From an uncultured Clostridia bacterium (GTDB lineage Bacteria > Bacillota > Clostridia > Christensenellales > CAMQZB01): a DNA stretch of 43,106 bases. The stretch's first letter is position 1. Every line of letters starts with the position of its first letter. This document shows, one piece after another, positions 8,388-17,106 of this stretch. A model generated the notes under the pieces. The model had not been told where the DNA came from, did not search any database, and worked only from the letters and a program-made list of their open reading frames with translations. A program made the translations under genes and the position numbers. The stretch is from positions 1 through 43,106 of the forward strand of contig CAMQZB010000013.1 of NCBI GenBank assembly GCA_947039455.1, read 5' to 3'.

Positions 8388-8424
8388 AAAAAAGCAACTG
8401 GCGAGAAGCCAGTTGCTTTTTTTT
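8388..8424 (+). terminator. Terminator of the sigma/anti-sigma operon
   Basis: AAAAAAGCAACTGGC (8388-8402) pairs with GCCAGTTGCTTTTTT (8408-8422) around a 5-base loop, followed by more T residues. Confidence 0.9.
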
Positions 8425-8498
8425 AATTGGAAATAATAATCGGCTAGAAAATAGTAAAAGATTCATTAACTGAAAGTGTAAGAAATGGGAATCTAAAT

Positions 8499-8540
8499 AA
8501 AAAAAAGGCGTACATCAAATAAATGATACGCCTTTTTTTG
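8499..8540 (-). terminator. Terminator of pyruvate kinase gene
   Basis: A GGCGTA...TACGCC stem is flanked by A7 and T7 runs. It lies about 50 bases 3' of the minus-strand pyk stop. Confidence 0.85.
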
Positions 8541-8588
8541 TTTGCTTTTACGAGTTTATTTTTAAATAAATAATTTAATAAATTAGAA

Positions 8589-10022
8589 TTATTTATTTAA
8601 GTTTTCAACAGTAGCGACTTTCAAGATATTAGTGTTACCAGGAATATCAAGAGGAAGTCCAGCGATGATAACAACTTTGTCGTTATTTTTAACTAGATTG
8701 ATTTGGTTGGCACAGTCGATAGCGTGTTGGAAAAGATTATCGAAATTATCTTGCGTAATAGCAAGAACAGGATAAACGCCCCAAGACATAGCAAGTTGGT
8801 GGTAAGTTTTTTCGTTAGGCGTAGCTGCAACGATAGGAACTTGAGGTCTAAATTTTGAAGAACCACGAGCAGTTTGACCTGACTTAGTCAAGGCAATAAT
8901 TGCAGCAGCAGCGATATCACGAGCAGTAGTGCAAGCGGCATCACAAATAGCGTTAGTAGTATCTTCAAGGTTAGTTTCCATTTTGAAACTCTTGTAAGCG
9001 TTCATAAGGAAAGCGTCTTTTTCAGCTTGCTCAGCGATTTTCGCCATAACTTTAACAGCTTGAACAGGGAATTTTCCAGCAGCAGTTTCGCCAGATAGCA
9101 TAACAGCAGAAGTACCATCAAAAACAGCGTTAGCAACGTCAGTGATTTCAGCACGAGTAGGAGATGGATGTTCCATCATAGACTCAAGCATTTGAGTTGC
9201 AGTGATAACCATTTTACCAGCTTGGTAACATTTTTTAATGAAACGTTTTTGTAAACCAGGAAGTTTTTCGTAATCAACTTCAACGCCCATGTCGCCACGA
9301 GCAACCATGATACCGTCTGAATTTAGAAGGATTTTGTCGAAGTTATCAACACCTTCAAGGTTTTCGATTTTAGAAATGATTTTAATAGTATGACCACCGT
9401 TGTAGTCAAGGAATTTTCTTAATTCAATAACATCATCAGCGTTTCTAACAAAAGAAGCAGCGATGAAATCAACGTCATTTTTGATACCGAAAAGCAAATC
9501 ACCTTTATCGTGTTCGCTCATATAAGGAATATCGATACGAACTTTAGGGATATTTACACTCTTACGATTACTAATTTTTCCACCGTGAACGATTAGACAT
9601 TCAACGTCAGTGTCGTTAGTAGATAGGACTTTAAGAACGATGTTACCATCGTCGATAACGATTTTAGTACCAATGCTAACAGTGGTAGGAAGTTTGTCAA
9701 AAGTAACAGAAACGATAGTTTTGTCACCAATAATATCACGAGAAGTAAGGGTAAAAGTTTCGCCGTCTACAAGAATACAAGAGTCATTTTTGAAATGTTT
9801 AATTCTAATTTCAGGACCTCTAGTATCAAGCAAAATAGCAAGAGACACATTTTGTTCTTTTCTAATTTTCTTTAAAGTGTCGATATTTATTTGGTGATAT
9901 TCATGATCACCGTGTGAAAAATTCAGTCTAGCGACGTTCATACCGTACTTAATTAATTGCTTGATTTTTTGTTCGCTGTTAGAAACTGGTCCCAATGTGC
10001 AAACGATTTTAGTTCTTCTCAT
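8589..10022 (-). CDS. pyk: Pyruvate kinase
   Basis: The enzyme converts phosphoenolpyruvate and ADP to pyruvate and ATP, the last step of glycolysis, in the cytoplasm. At 477 residues it starts with the family signature 'RRTKIVCTLGP', followed by 'ARLNFSHG', 'LDTRGPEIR', the active-site lysine region 'ISKIENLEGV' and 'MVARGDMGVE'. The usual barrel, B domain and C-terminal allosteric domain are all covered. It lacks the extra C-terminal PEP-utilizer-like domain found on the longer Bacillus enzyme. ATG has a GGAGG ribosome site and a well-formed sigma-A promoter upstream; it is monocistronic with its own terminator. Confidence 0.97.
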   Translation of the reverse strand: MRRTKIVCTLGPVSNSEQKIKQLIKYGMNVARLNFSHGDHEYHQINIDTLKKIRKEQNVSLAILLDTRGPEIRIKHFKNDSCILVDGETFTLTSRDIIGDKTIVSVTFDKLPTTVSIGTKIVIDDGNIVLKVLSTNDTDVECLIVHGGKISNRKSVNIPKVRIDIPYMSEHDKGDLLFGIKNDVDFIAASFVRNADDVIELRKFLDYNGGHTIKIISKIENLEGVDNFDKILLNSDGIMVARGDMGVEVDYEKLPGLQKRFIKKCYQAGKMVITATQMLESMMEHPSPTRAEITDVANAVFDGTSAVMLSGETAAGKFPVQAVKVMAKIAEQAEKDAFLMNAYKSFKMETNLEDTTNAICDAACTTARDIAAAAIIALTKSGQTARGSSKFRPQVPIVAATPNEKTYHQLAMSWGVYPVLAITQDNFDNLFQHAIDCANQINLVKNNDKVVIIAGLPLDIPGNTNILKVATVENLNK

Positions 10023-10101
10023 ATATTTAGTCCTCCAAAATATTATCTAAGTGAATGTGGTTTGTATCAAAAACCACGTGTATAAGTTACCAATCCTTTT
10101 A

Positions 10102-10130
10102 ATTATAACATAAATAAGAAAAAAAATCAA
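10102..10130 (-). promoter_or_regulatory. Promoter of pyk
   Basis: On the minus strand TTGATT, 17 bp, TATAAT. The leader that follows contains a small GTGGTTT/AAACCAC hairpin (about 10055-10075) just before the ribosome site, which might modulate expression. Confidence 0.7.
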
Positions 10131-10187
10131 AGATACTACTGGGATTTTAATAATTACATTTTTATCCAAAATTCAATAACTTAACAA

Positions 10188-10216
10188 TTGACAAAAGAGG
10201 ATAGGAGTGATAAGAT
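10188..10216 (+). promoter_or_regulatory. Promoter of the small protein gene at 10252
   Basis: TTGACA, 17 bp, TAAGAT; the -35 box is consensus. The expected start site is about 30 bases before the ATG. Confidence 0.75.
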
Positions 10217-10251
10217 ATAGTAAATAAAAATTTATATCAAGGAGAATACTT

Positions 10252-10485
10252 ATGAAGAAAATAGTTTGTAAAAAAGAGTACGATACTGAATCAGCAACGT
10301 TGGTTAAAAAAGTAATACATGGCGAGGTTGGATCAAAAGACGGATACGAAGAATCTTTGTATATGATGCCAGACGGATCATATTTCTACTACTATAATGG
10401 TGGGGAAGCGTCACCTTATGGAACTGAAGATATCAAAAGAATAGCAAAAGCGAAAGCTGAAGCGTGGATACAAGAGAACGCATAA
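10252..10485 (+). CDS. Small conserved protein of unknown function
   Basis: A 77-residue soluble protein without signal peptide or membrane helix. Visible features are a basic start (MKKIVCKKEYDTESA), an aromatic central strand region ('ESLYMMPDGSYFYYYNGGEASPYG') and a helical C-terminus (EDIKRIAKAKAEAWIQENA). The 'KKYDTETA...ESLYR...G.YFLYGEGG' type of pattern resembles small proteins that I recall from other Firmicutes, but no function is known to me. An AAGGAGA ribosome site, a consensus -35 promoter and a private terminator show a self-contained gene that is probably well expressed. Confidence 0.75.
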   Translation: MKKIVCKKEYDTESATLVKKVIHGEVGSKDGYEESLYMMPDGSYFYYYNGGEASPYGTEDIKRIAKAKAEAWIQENA

Positions 10486-10506
10486 TAGCGAAAAGCTGAA
10501 GAATAA

Positions 10507-10545
10507 ACAAAAAAGCTGTACCTAATTTACTAGGTACAGCTTTTC
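10507..10545. terminator. Bidirectional terminator between the small protein gene and udk
   Basis: AAAAGCTGTACCTA (10511-10524) and TAGGTACAGCTTTT (10531-10544) form a perfect stem with a 6-base loop, with A- and T-runs on both sides. It can serve both convergent genes. Confidence 0.9.
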
Positions 10546-10636
10546 TTTATATAACCACAATTTTTGTTTGCAGTAATTCTCATAAATTCATAGATTAAAA
10601 CAGTGTAGTGCTAAAAATCTTTAAAGATAGAGTGAT

Positions 10637-11260
10637 TTATTTAAGGTTAAATTGCATTTTCAGGCTGTCTATGATAAGTTTAATTGCAACCATATTGTTA
10701 CCGCCTTGAGGAACGATAATGTCCGCTTTACGTCTATTAGGCTTGATAAATTGTTCATACATAGGCTTAACAGTAGTCAAATATTGCTCAATTACCGAGT
10801 CAACAGAGCGACCACGTTCGTTAACATCACGAGAAAGTCTGCGAACAAAACGAATATCGTCGTCAGCATCAACATAAATTTTCACATCAAGTAAATCGCA
10901 TAAACTATCGTCTTCAAAAATCAAAATACCTTCAACAATAATAATTTTAGTAGGAGACACTTCAGTTGTGGCAGAAGCGCGATTGTGGATAGTGAAATCA
11001 TAGGTAGGGTGAAAAATATTATTCCCTGCAATCAGTTCTTTAATGTGGGAAATCAGCAAATCGGTATCAAGGGAATTTGGGTGATCGTAGTTGATTTTAA
11101 TGCGTTCTTCCATAGGTTTATCATCACTGCAACAGTAGTAATCATCGTGAGAAATCAGCGTACAGTTGTTGCCAAATGCAGTCAAAAGTTTATTAACAAG
11201 GGTAGTCTTTCCAGAGCCAGAGCCTCCAGCGATTCCAATAATAAGTGGTTTGTTTTCCAT
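10637..11260 (-). CDS. udk: Uridine kinase
   Basis: Phosphorylates uridine and cytidine to UMP and CMP in pyrimidine salvage. The 207-residue protein carries the P-loop 'GIAGGSGSGKTT' (residues 9-20), then 'LISHDDYY' and 'FHPTYDFTIHNR', conserved in the uridine kinase/phosphoribulokinase group, and the 'VEGILIFEDD' strand. Length matches the bacterial family (about 205-215). The ATG is preceded by AAAGGGGA, and a good promoter lies upstream. Confidence 0.93.
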   Translation of the reverse strand: MENKPLIIGIAGGSGSGKTTLVNKLLTAFGNNCTLISHDDYYCCSDDKPMEERIKINYDHPNSLDTDLLISHIKELIAGNNIFHPTYDFTIHNRASATTEVSPTKIIIVEGILIFEDDSLCDLLDVKIYVDADDDIRFVRRLSRDVNERGRSVDSVIEQYLTTVKPMYEQFIKPNRRKADIIVPQGGNNMVAIKLIIDSLKMQFNLK

Positions 11261-11296
11261 TTGCAGTCCCCTTTAAATCCTAAATTGCTTTTATAT

Positions 11297-11325
11297 ATAT
11301 TACCACAAATGAAAAAATTTATCAA
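11297..11325 (-). promoter_or_regulatory. Promoter of udk
   Basis: On the minus strand TTGATA, 17 bp, TAATAT, about 36 bases before the ATG. Confidence 0.65.
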
Positions 11326-11417
11326 GAATTTCCGCTACATAAAAGAGTATAGTTTAATAATATTTTAATTTTTTTTAGATAAACTTCAAAATTTCAGTAC
11401 AAATATTTTCACAAACC

Positions 11418-11439
11418 CACAGTGTTTTGGAATACTGTG
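11418..11439. promoter_or_regulatory. Inverted repeat upstream of the holin-like gene
   Basis: CACAGT-N10-ACTGTG is directly followed by a TAATAT-like -10. It could be an operator for the gene at 11482; there is no clear -35 box. Confidence 0.35.
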
Positions 11440-11481
11440 TAATATGACAATCTTTAAAAATATATTAAATAGGAGAAAATA

Positions 11482-11883
11482 ATGGAAATTTTTGAAAAAA
11501 TTGAAGTAATAGTTGGAATCGCAGTAGTAATAATCACAGCGTTAGCAACATTAGTAGGTCTAGTAATCAAATTCGCAAATGACTTAAAAATAGCAAAGGA
11601 AATGGCAAAACAATTACAAGGAAAAGTGGACGTTGCAGATATAGTAGTGTTAATAAAAGACTTTGTAATTGACGCTGAAGAGCTGTTTTCCGACAATGGA
11701 CAACGAGAAAAATATGTTCTTGATAAACTAGAAACATTTTGTATTTACAAAGGCATAGTCTTTGATGGCAAGTATTGGAGCGAAGCAATCGCAACATATA
11801 TTGAGGGCGTAAATGACCTAATATCAGCAGGAAAAGATGTAGTTGATGATATTCAAGACATCATTGGTAAAACCAAAAAATAG
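11482..11883 (+). CDS. Small membrane protein resembling LLH-type phage holins
   Basis: The 133-residue protein has one N-terminal membrane helix (about 8-31, 'VIVGIAVVIITALATLVGLVIKF') and a long helical, charged remainder. The stretch 'VIDAEELFSDNGQREKYVLDKLETF' has the pattern (helix with AE-L, short polar turn, KYVL--L) that I associate with LLH-family phage holins. No lysin, tail or other phage gene is nearby, so it may be a domesticated phage gene or an unrelated membrane-anchored helical protein. ATG has TAGGAG upstream. The next gene has its own strong promoter. The family assignment is by eye only. Confidence 0.6.
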   Translation: MEIFEKIEVIVGIAVVIITALATLVGLVIKFANDLKIAKEMAKQLQGKVDVADIVVLIKDFVIDAEELFSDNGQREKYVLDKLETFCIYKGIVFDGKYWSEAIATYIEGVNDLISAGKDVVDDIQDIIGKTKK

Positions 11884-11917
11884 ACTTTGTTTCCTTTCTT
11901 TTTTTTACTGAAAATTG

Positions 11918-11946
11918 TTGAACTAAGGTGGAATTTGTGTTATAAT
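11918..11946 (+). promoter_or_regulatory. Promoter of the ArsC/Spx-like gene
   Basis: TTGAAC, 17 bp, TATAAT; the -10 ends 20 bases before the ATG at 11966, so the leader is very short. Confidence 0.75.
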
Positions 11947-11965
11947 AATGAAAATGAGGTAATTT

Positions 11966-12319
11966 ATGAATATACAAATATACGGAAAAGCTAAATGTTT
12001 TGCCACAAAATCCGCTGAAAGGTTTTTTAAAGAAAGAAAAATAAAATATCAATTAATTGATGTTGCAAGCAAAGGAATGTCTATGCGAGAAATCGACGGT
12101 GTCCTTGCAAATGTGAAGGACATTAGATTGTTGGTTGATGAAAAAAGTTCTTGGATTGAAGAATCGGGGTATTTTAGAATGACCAGTGTGGAGAATATCA
12201 AGCAGTGCCTGATGAAGTATCCAGAGATTTTCGCAAGTCCAATAGTGCGTGATTGTGAAACAAAAAAAGCCACCGTTGGAAACGATATTGCCACATGGAA
12301 ATCTTGGTTAAAAAAGTAA
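11966..12319 (+). CDS. ArsC/Spx-family thioredoxin-fold protein
   Basis: The 117-residue protein shows the arsenate reductase/Spx layout: an N-terminal 'MNIQIYGKAKCFATKSAERFFKE' with one cysteine (Cys11) after the first strand, 'YQLIDVASKGMS', and near the C-terminus the conserved 'SPIVRDCETKKATVGND' with Arg95, the residue that contacts the oxyanion in ArsC. The CxxC motif of Spx is absent (CFAT), so a redox switch of that kind is unlikely. No arsenic-resistance genes are adjacent, so arsenate reduction is not supported. It is best called a family member that is probably a thiol-based reductase. It is expressed alone from its own promoter. Confidence 0.8.
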   Translation: MNIQIYGKAKCFATKSAERFFKERKIKYQLIDVASKGMSMREIDGVLANVKDIRLLVDEKSSWIEESGYFRMTSVENIKQCLMKYPEIFASPIVRDCETKKATVGNDIATWKSWLKK

Positions 12320-12410
12320 TGTGAATACGATATAGTGTGATAAAACTTACCTATAAACTCATATAAACAAAACTCTAAATTCATGAAAAAACTAATAATA
12401 GATACGAAAA

Positions 12411-12453
12411 AAAACTCATATGATACGTAATTTTACAATATCATATGAGTTTT
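12411..12453. terminator. Bidirectional terminator between ArsC-like gene and mgtC
   Basis: AAAACTCATATGATA (12411-12425) pairs perfectly with TATCATATGAGTTTT (12439-12453). A-rich flank on the left and T-rich on the right allow use on both strands. Confidence 0.85.
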
Positions 12454-12485
12454 ATTTATTTCGTATTTTAATAAATCTTAGCTTG

Positions 12486-13136
12486 TTAATCTTCTAATCT
12501 TTCGATGTGGAAGATGTCGCTGTTTGATAATAGAACTTGAGTCAAGCTAGTTGGACCGCATTCGTTGTGAGTGCGGACAACGGTTTCAATAACAAGTTTA
12601 CCTTCTTTTTCAGTAGCTTTAAAACGTTCAAATTCACGAATTTCAAAGTATTGTTTCAAAAGAATTTCCGTTTCTTCGGAGTAGAAGAACTTAATTAAAA
12701 CCAAATGGAACCTAGCTTTTTTGTTGATAAAGTGAGCATGCAAAAGCCATTGACAGCAAATCACAACTACTGTTCCACCGAAACCGAGAATATACATACC
12801 GCTACCGATAGTCATTCCAACCGCAGCGATAGTAAAAATACCTGCAGCAGTGGTCAACCCATGAACAGCCTCACGACGGAACATGATTACACCTGCACCG
12901 ATAAAACCGATTCCAGGAATAATCTGTGCCGCAATACGGGCAGGATCATCAGGGAAACTTAAAGAAAGACACATGATAAGAGCAGAGGACGCCGCCACGA
13001 TAAAGTGGGTACGAAGCCCAGCCTCTTTTTGTCTTTTAGTACGTTCAATACCAACAGCAAGTCCGCAGATACCAGCTACAATAACGCGCATTAAATAGGT
13101 AAGTTCATTATTGAAATTTTGTGAAATATATTCCAT
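12486..13136 (-). CDS. mgtC: MgtC/SapB family membrane protein
   Basis: At 216 residues it has the MgtC signature: N-terminal helices with 'LAVGIERTKRQKEAGLRTHFIVAASSALIM', then 'DPARIAAQIIPGIGFIGAGVIM' and 'VHGLTTAAGIFTIAAVGM'. Four or five membrane helices fill about the first 140 residues. The cytoplasmic C-terminal part (about 145-216) resembles the small ligand-binding-like domain of MgtC proteins. The family is linked to growth at low Mg2+ and, in pathogens, to survival in macrophages; a direct transport role is disputed. No Mg2+ transporter or Mg2+ riboswitch is evident nearby. An AAGGAGA site lies upstream. Confidence 0.9.
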   Translation of the reverse strand: MEYISQNFNNELTYLMRVIVAGICGLAVGIERTKRQKEAGLRTHFIVAASSALIMCLSLSFPDDPARIAAQIIPGIGFIGAGVIMFRREAVHGLTTAAGIFTIAAVGMTIGSGMYILGFGGTVVVICCQWLLHAHFINKKARFHLVLIKFFYSEETEILLKQYFEIREFERFKATEKEGKLVIETVVRTHNECGPTSLTQVLLSNSDIFHIERLED

Positions 13137-13175
13137 TATTAAAGAAATTCTCCTTATTTTTAAGTGAAATGATGT

Positions 13176-13238
13176 ATTAACACTAATATATGTTAATTAG
13201 TTCATATATATAATATACTATTTTCAAATATAATGCAA
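13176..13238 (-). promoter_or_regulatory. Promoter and leader inverted repeat of mgtC
   Basis: On the minus strand TTGCAT (13233-13238), 17 bp, TATTAT (13210-13215). Just downstream in the leader, ATTAACA-N8-TGTTAAT (13176-13197) forms an inverted repeat that could be an operator or a small RNA hairpin. Confidence 0.5.
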
Positions 13239-13289
13239 TAGGCTTTCAGTAATACTTTTGAATTTTTTCAAAAAATATAATAAACATAT

Positions 13290-13345
13290 AAAAAACACCT
13301 ACATTTTGCCAATTATTTTCTAAGCAAAAACAGTAAGTGTTATTT
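13290..13345 (-). terminator. Terminator of the class A PBP gene
   Basis: On the minus strand AACACTTAC...GTAGGTGTT, with an inner TTTTGC/GCAAAA extension, is followed by a T-run. It lies 40-95 bases after the PBP stop. Confidence 0.7.
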
Positions 13346-13384
13346 TATTAAGTTAAATTATTTTTTTTTATCAAATAAAATCTA

Positions 13385-15583
13385 TTAAGGAATTAAAGCA
13401 AAACGGTTGAAAATCATATTAGAATAAGCTTTTTCCCCTTTAATCTTATAATTGTTTTTAAGAATTGGAGTAACAGTAAATTGAGATTGGAAGGAATCTA
13501 AGCTAGAAAATTCCAGAACAGCATTCTCACCAGTGCCTAAAACCATTCCTTTTTCGTTATTATAAACATCAGAAATTTCGTAATCATAGATATCTAAAGT
13601 ATTGAAAGAAAGGGTGAATTTCTCATTTTCAACTTTCAGTTTAACATCACCAACAGTTGGTTTAGTAAATAGCGTAGAGTAAGTTGTGGGAGCGTATTCT
13701 TTCGATATATATTCTTCTAGAAGGTATTTTGAAGGAGTATTTTCGCTAGCCAAAAGAGTTTGCCCGAACTTGCTTTGAGCGTATTTGTCAATAATAACAA
13801 GTTCAACGTTAGGTGAAATATAATGGTTATCAACATTACGGTCAGGTAGTTTAGAAAAAATTTCCCCATTGATTTTAGTAGGCAAAGTACCACCAAGAAT
13901 GTTGTTTGGAAGAAGAACATCGTCCCTAGCAATTTTCACAAGAACGGTGTATTTATCGTCGTAAACAACTGAATAAGCCTCATAATTTCCATTTTTAGTA
14001 CCATTAGTACCCGTTTTGCTACTAACATTATTCACGCCGATTTTACCAAGAGTTTTAGCAGTACCAGTTTTCGCCACGTTCTTTAGCATATCGGAAATAA
14101 TAAAAGCAGTTTCTTCCTTAAAAACCTGATTTTTTCCTTCATTGCTTTGGTACAAAACATTGCCTTTGTTGTCTGCAATGGAACTAATAAAACTAGGTTC
14201 ACGATACTTTCCGCTGTCCGCTAAAGTGGTGTAAGCCCCAGCGATTTCAATCATAGAAAGACCGTCCTTTATGCCCCCAAGAGGGAAAGCCATGTTCTCG
14301 TTAGGAGAAATAGAAATGCCCATATAATTGCTGTGATTGCCAATTTGACGTAAGGTTAAAGCGTTGTAAACCTTCACTGCAGGTACGTTCAAACTTTTTT
14401 CTAAAGCAGTACGCATAGACACTGTACCGTAATAAATACTGTTGTAATTATTAGGTGAATAGTTGCCAAATTCCGTTTTTACATCATTAAGAAGTGTAAG
14501 TGGGGAAACTGTGTTATTGTCGATAGCAGGAGCGTAAACAAGTATTGGTTTAATCAAAGAAGCAGGGTTTCCGTTAGCGTAAAAACCGTTGAGCGTTTTG
14601 GTTTCGTAAGAAGCGATAATGCCGTGAGTTTCGTTGTCTATAGCAATAATCGAAGTAGGATATTCAGACAATTTTCCTGCATTTTCTAATATAGTATTGA
14701 CATTTTCGTCAAACCTTGTGTAAATTTTATAGCCACCGTTCACAAGCTCGCTTTCAGTAATCCCAAGTTTTTCGCTAGCATCGTAAATTACGTAGTTATA
14801 GAAACTCAAATGGTTTCTTTCCGATTTAGTAATTACAGTTTCGGTGTTAACAGCACTGGCAAGTTCATCACTAGTAATAAAATCATTTTCGTACATTAAT
14901 CGAAGAACTAAATTACGCCTTTCAATAGAGTTTTCATAGTTAGTGGTTGGAGAATATCTAGTAGGAGATTTCACAAGACCAGCTAAAATTCCCGCCTCGT
15001 CAAGAGAAAGAGTAGCGGGACTTTTTTCAAAGTAATAATGGCTTGCGTTTTTAATACCGTATTGCCCATTACCAAAATAAATAGCGGATAAATACATAGA
15101 AAGAATTTCTTCTTTAGAGTAATTTCGCTCTAATCGTCTAGCAAGAAAAATCTCTTTCACCTTACGGTCAATGGTTTTTTCATTAGTCAAAACAGTGTTT
15201 TTAACGAGCTGTTGAGAGATAGTGGAAGCCCCTTCTTTAAATGACATAGAGCGTATGTTGTTAAGAGTAGCTTTCCCTAATCGCAAGAAATCAACTCCAC
15301 CATGATCAAAAAATCGCTTGTCCTCAACGGCAATAAAAGCGTTGATAATATTGTCATTAAGCTCGTGAAATTCAACCCCCTGATATTTTTTTGAAGTATT
15401 TTCCAAAAGCTCTAAATTGTTGTTATAAACTTCAATATTAGAAAAAGGCGACTTTAATTGACTTTCGTCCAAAGGTATTTGCGACGCTGAGTAGAACATA
15501 ACCCCTAAGTAAATTGAGATAATAGCAAAGACGAAAACTGCAACCGCACCTATAGAAATTAAGATTTTTTTTGTAATTGACAT
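13385..15583 (-). CDS. Class A penicillin-binding protein (PBP1A type)
   Basis: A bifunctional enzyme that polymerises lipid II into glycan strands and cross-links the peptides outside the membrane. At 732 residues it has a short cytoplasmic start, one membrane helix (about 10-31), a family 51 glycosyltransferase domain with catalytic Glu87 in 'AVEDKRFFDHGG' and 'EGASTISQQLVKN', and a transpeptidase domain with all three motifs: S342-L-I-K, S397-L-N and K523-T-G-T. A beta-rich C-terminal extension (about 610-732) may be an accessory domain. It is monocistronic and divergent from miaB. It carries no sign of degradation. Confidence 0.93.
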   Translation of the reverse strand: MSITKKILISIGAVAVFVFAIISIYLGVMFYSASQIPLDESQLKSPFSNIEVYNNNLELLENTSKKYQGVEFHELNDNIINAFIAVEDKRFFDHGGVDFLRLGKATLNNIRSMSFKEGASTISQQLVKNTVLTNEKTIDRKVKEIFLARRLERNYSKEEILSMYLSAIYFGNGQYGIKNASHYYFEKSPATLSLDEAGILAGLVKSPTRYSPTTNYENSIERRNLVLRLMYENDFITSDELASAVNTETVITKSERNHLSFYNYVIYDASEKLGITESELVNGGYKIYTRFDENVNTILENAGKLSEYPTSIIAIDNETHGIIASYETKTLNGFYANGNPASLIKPILVYAPAIDNNTVSPLTLLNDVKTEFGNYSPNNYNSIYYGTVSMRTALEKSLNVPAVKVYNALTLRQIGNHSNYMGISISPNENMAFPLGGIKDGLSMIEIAGAYTTLADSGKYREPSFISSIADNKGNVLYQSNEGKNQVFKEETAFIISDMLKNVAKTGTAKTLGKIGVNNVSSKTGTNGTKNGNYEAYSVVYDDKYTVLVKIARDDVLLPNNILGGTLPTKINGEIFSKLPDRNVDNHYISPNVELVIIDKYAQSKFGQTLLASENTPSKYLLEEYISKEYAPTTYSTLFTKPTVGDVKLKVENEKFTLSFNTLDIYDYEISDVYNNEKGMVLGTGENAVLEFSSLDSFQSQFTVTPILKNNYKIKGEKAYSNMIFNRFALIP

Positions 15584-15639
15584 AATAATTTAGGTATCTC
15601 CTTTGAATTTTCTTTTATTTCCATATATTATTTGCAATT

Positions 15640-15669
15640 ATTATATAAATAATGTTGAGTTTTTGTTAA
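15640..15669 (-). promoter_or_regulatory. Promoter of the PBP gene
   Basis: On the minus strand TTAACA, 18 bp, TATAAT. It overlaps the divergent miaB promoter, so the two polymerases probably compete. Confidence 0.55.
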
Positions 15670-15683
15670 AATAATTATATAAT
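15655..15683 (+). promoter_or_regulatory. Promoter of the miaB-mutS-mutL-miaA-hfq-ynbB unit
   Basis: TTGAGT (15655-15660), 17 bp, TATAAT (15678-15683), about 70 bases before the TTG start of miaB. Confidence 0.65.
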
Positions 15684-15754
15684 ATAAGAGTAAAGTTAAA
15701 ATGGACAATTATGCGTTAAGTGTAATGTGTGCAATTATCTAGGAGGAAATACAT

Positions 15755-17077
15755 TTGTATTATCATATAAAAACATACGGCTGTGCTATGAACGTACACG
15801 AGTCGGAAAAAATAGCAGGACAATTGGAGAAATTGGGATACAGCGAAACAGCGGAAGTTGAAAAAGCTGATATCGTAGTTTTCAATACTTGCACAATAAG
15901 AGAGAATGCAGTGCATAAAGCCTATGGAAATATAGGAAAGCTGAAAACATATAGACAAGAGAACAAGAAAGTAATCATTGCTGTTGGAGGGTGTATGACC
16001 CAAGACAAAGAGCAAGCGGAAGACTTGAAAAAGAAGCTACCCTTTATAGATATAATTTTCGGAACTCACAACCTAACTGAGTTTGGTGAAATGGTGAAAG
16101 AGTATAATAATTCTCACAAAAAAGTATTTGAAGTTTGGGATAGTGAAAAAGATATGCCAAAGGAAAATGAAGTAACAAGAAACAGTTTCCCAAATGCCCT
16201 AGTGAATATTATGTACGGTTGCAACAATTACTGTACCTATTGCATAGTACCATACGTTCGTGGCCGTGAGAGAAGTCGTCCCCAAGCTGAAATAGTTGAA
16301 GAAGTGAAAAACTTGCTAGCGGAAGGGTATAGAGAAATTACGTTGCTAGGTCAAAACGTTAATTCATACGGTAACGACTTTGAAAACAGTGAAAGTAATT
16401 TTGTAAACCTTATGGAAACTCTTGCAGTTTTGCCATATAAATATAGATTGCGATTTATGACATCTCACCCAAAAGATTTTAAAGAAGAACTAGCAATAGT
16501 AGTTGGGAAGTATGATAACATTCCAAAGTATATCCACTTGCCAATTCAATCAGGTTCAAACAATATATTAGAGAAAATGAATAGAAAATATACCCGTGAA
16601 GACTATTTAAAAACAGTTGAAATCATAAAAAAACATATTCCAAACTACGCATTAAGTTCCGATTTAATGGTAGGTTTCCCACAAGAAACGGAAGAAGATT
16701 TCAATGAAACAATGTCACTAGCGGAAGAAATACGTTATTCATCTGCCTTTACTTTTATATATTCAGTTAGGCACGGAACGGTGGCTGCTGACATGGAAGG
16801 GCATATTGACGAAGAAACAAAGTCAAAGAGAATACAAAAACTTGTGGCATTGCAAAACAAAATTTCAAAAGAGATATCAGATGAGTATATCGGCGGTATC
16901 TATGAGATATTAGTTGAAGAGAAAAAAGAAGGTGCAATGTGCGGAAAAACCGACAACGGTCGATTAGTAAAATTCCCAACGGAAAATTATGACCTACTTG
17001 GAAAATTCGTAAAAGTAAAAATAATATCAAGTACAATTTCAGGGCTAAAAGGCGAATTTGTTGAAATCAGCAAATAG
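15755..17077 (+). CDS. miaB: tRNA-2-methylthio-N6-dimethylallyladenosine synthase
   Basis: A radical-SAM methylthiotransferase that adds the 2-methylthio group to i6A37 in tRNAs reading UNN codons. The N-terminal domain binds one [4Fe-4S] cluster through Cys10, Cys46 and Cys80; the radical-SAM cluster is held by C156-N-N-Y-C160-T-Y-C163. A TRAM RNA-binding domain forms the last roughly 65 residues. Length 440 is typical. The start is TTG, fixed by AGGAGG at 15741-15746, and the family's MYYHIKTYGC beginning fits. It is the first gene of an operon that also holds miaA, which makes its substrate. Confidence 0.96.
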   Translation: MYYHIKTYGCAMNVHESEKIAGQLEKLGYSETAEVEKADIVVFNTCTIRENAVHKAYGNIGKLKTYRQENKKVIIAVGGCMTQDKEQAEDLKKKLPFIDIIFGTHNLTEFGEMVKEYNNSHKKVFEVWDSEKDMPKENEVTRNSFPNALVNIMYGCNNYCTYCIVPYVRGRERSRPQAEIVEEVKNLLAEGYREITLLGQNVNSYGNDFENSESNFVNLMETLAVLPYKYRLRFMTSHPKDFKEELAIVVGKYDNIPKYIHLPIQSGSNNILEKMNRKYTREDYLKTVEIIKKHIPNYALSSDLMVGFPQETEEDFNETMSLAEEIRYSSAFTFIYSVRHGTVAADMEGHIDEETKSKRIQKLVALQNKISKEISDEYIGGIYEILVEEKKEGAMCGKTDNGRLVKFPTENYDLLGKFVKVKIISSTISGLKGEFVEISK

Positions 17078-17106
17078 TTTTTAATTAACTATAAGGAAGA
17101 AATAAA

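Noticed and set aside
11966-12319. Arsenate reductase of an arsenic-resistance operon
   Set aside because: No arsR, arsB or related genes are nearby; only membership in the ArsC/Spx fold family can be supported.
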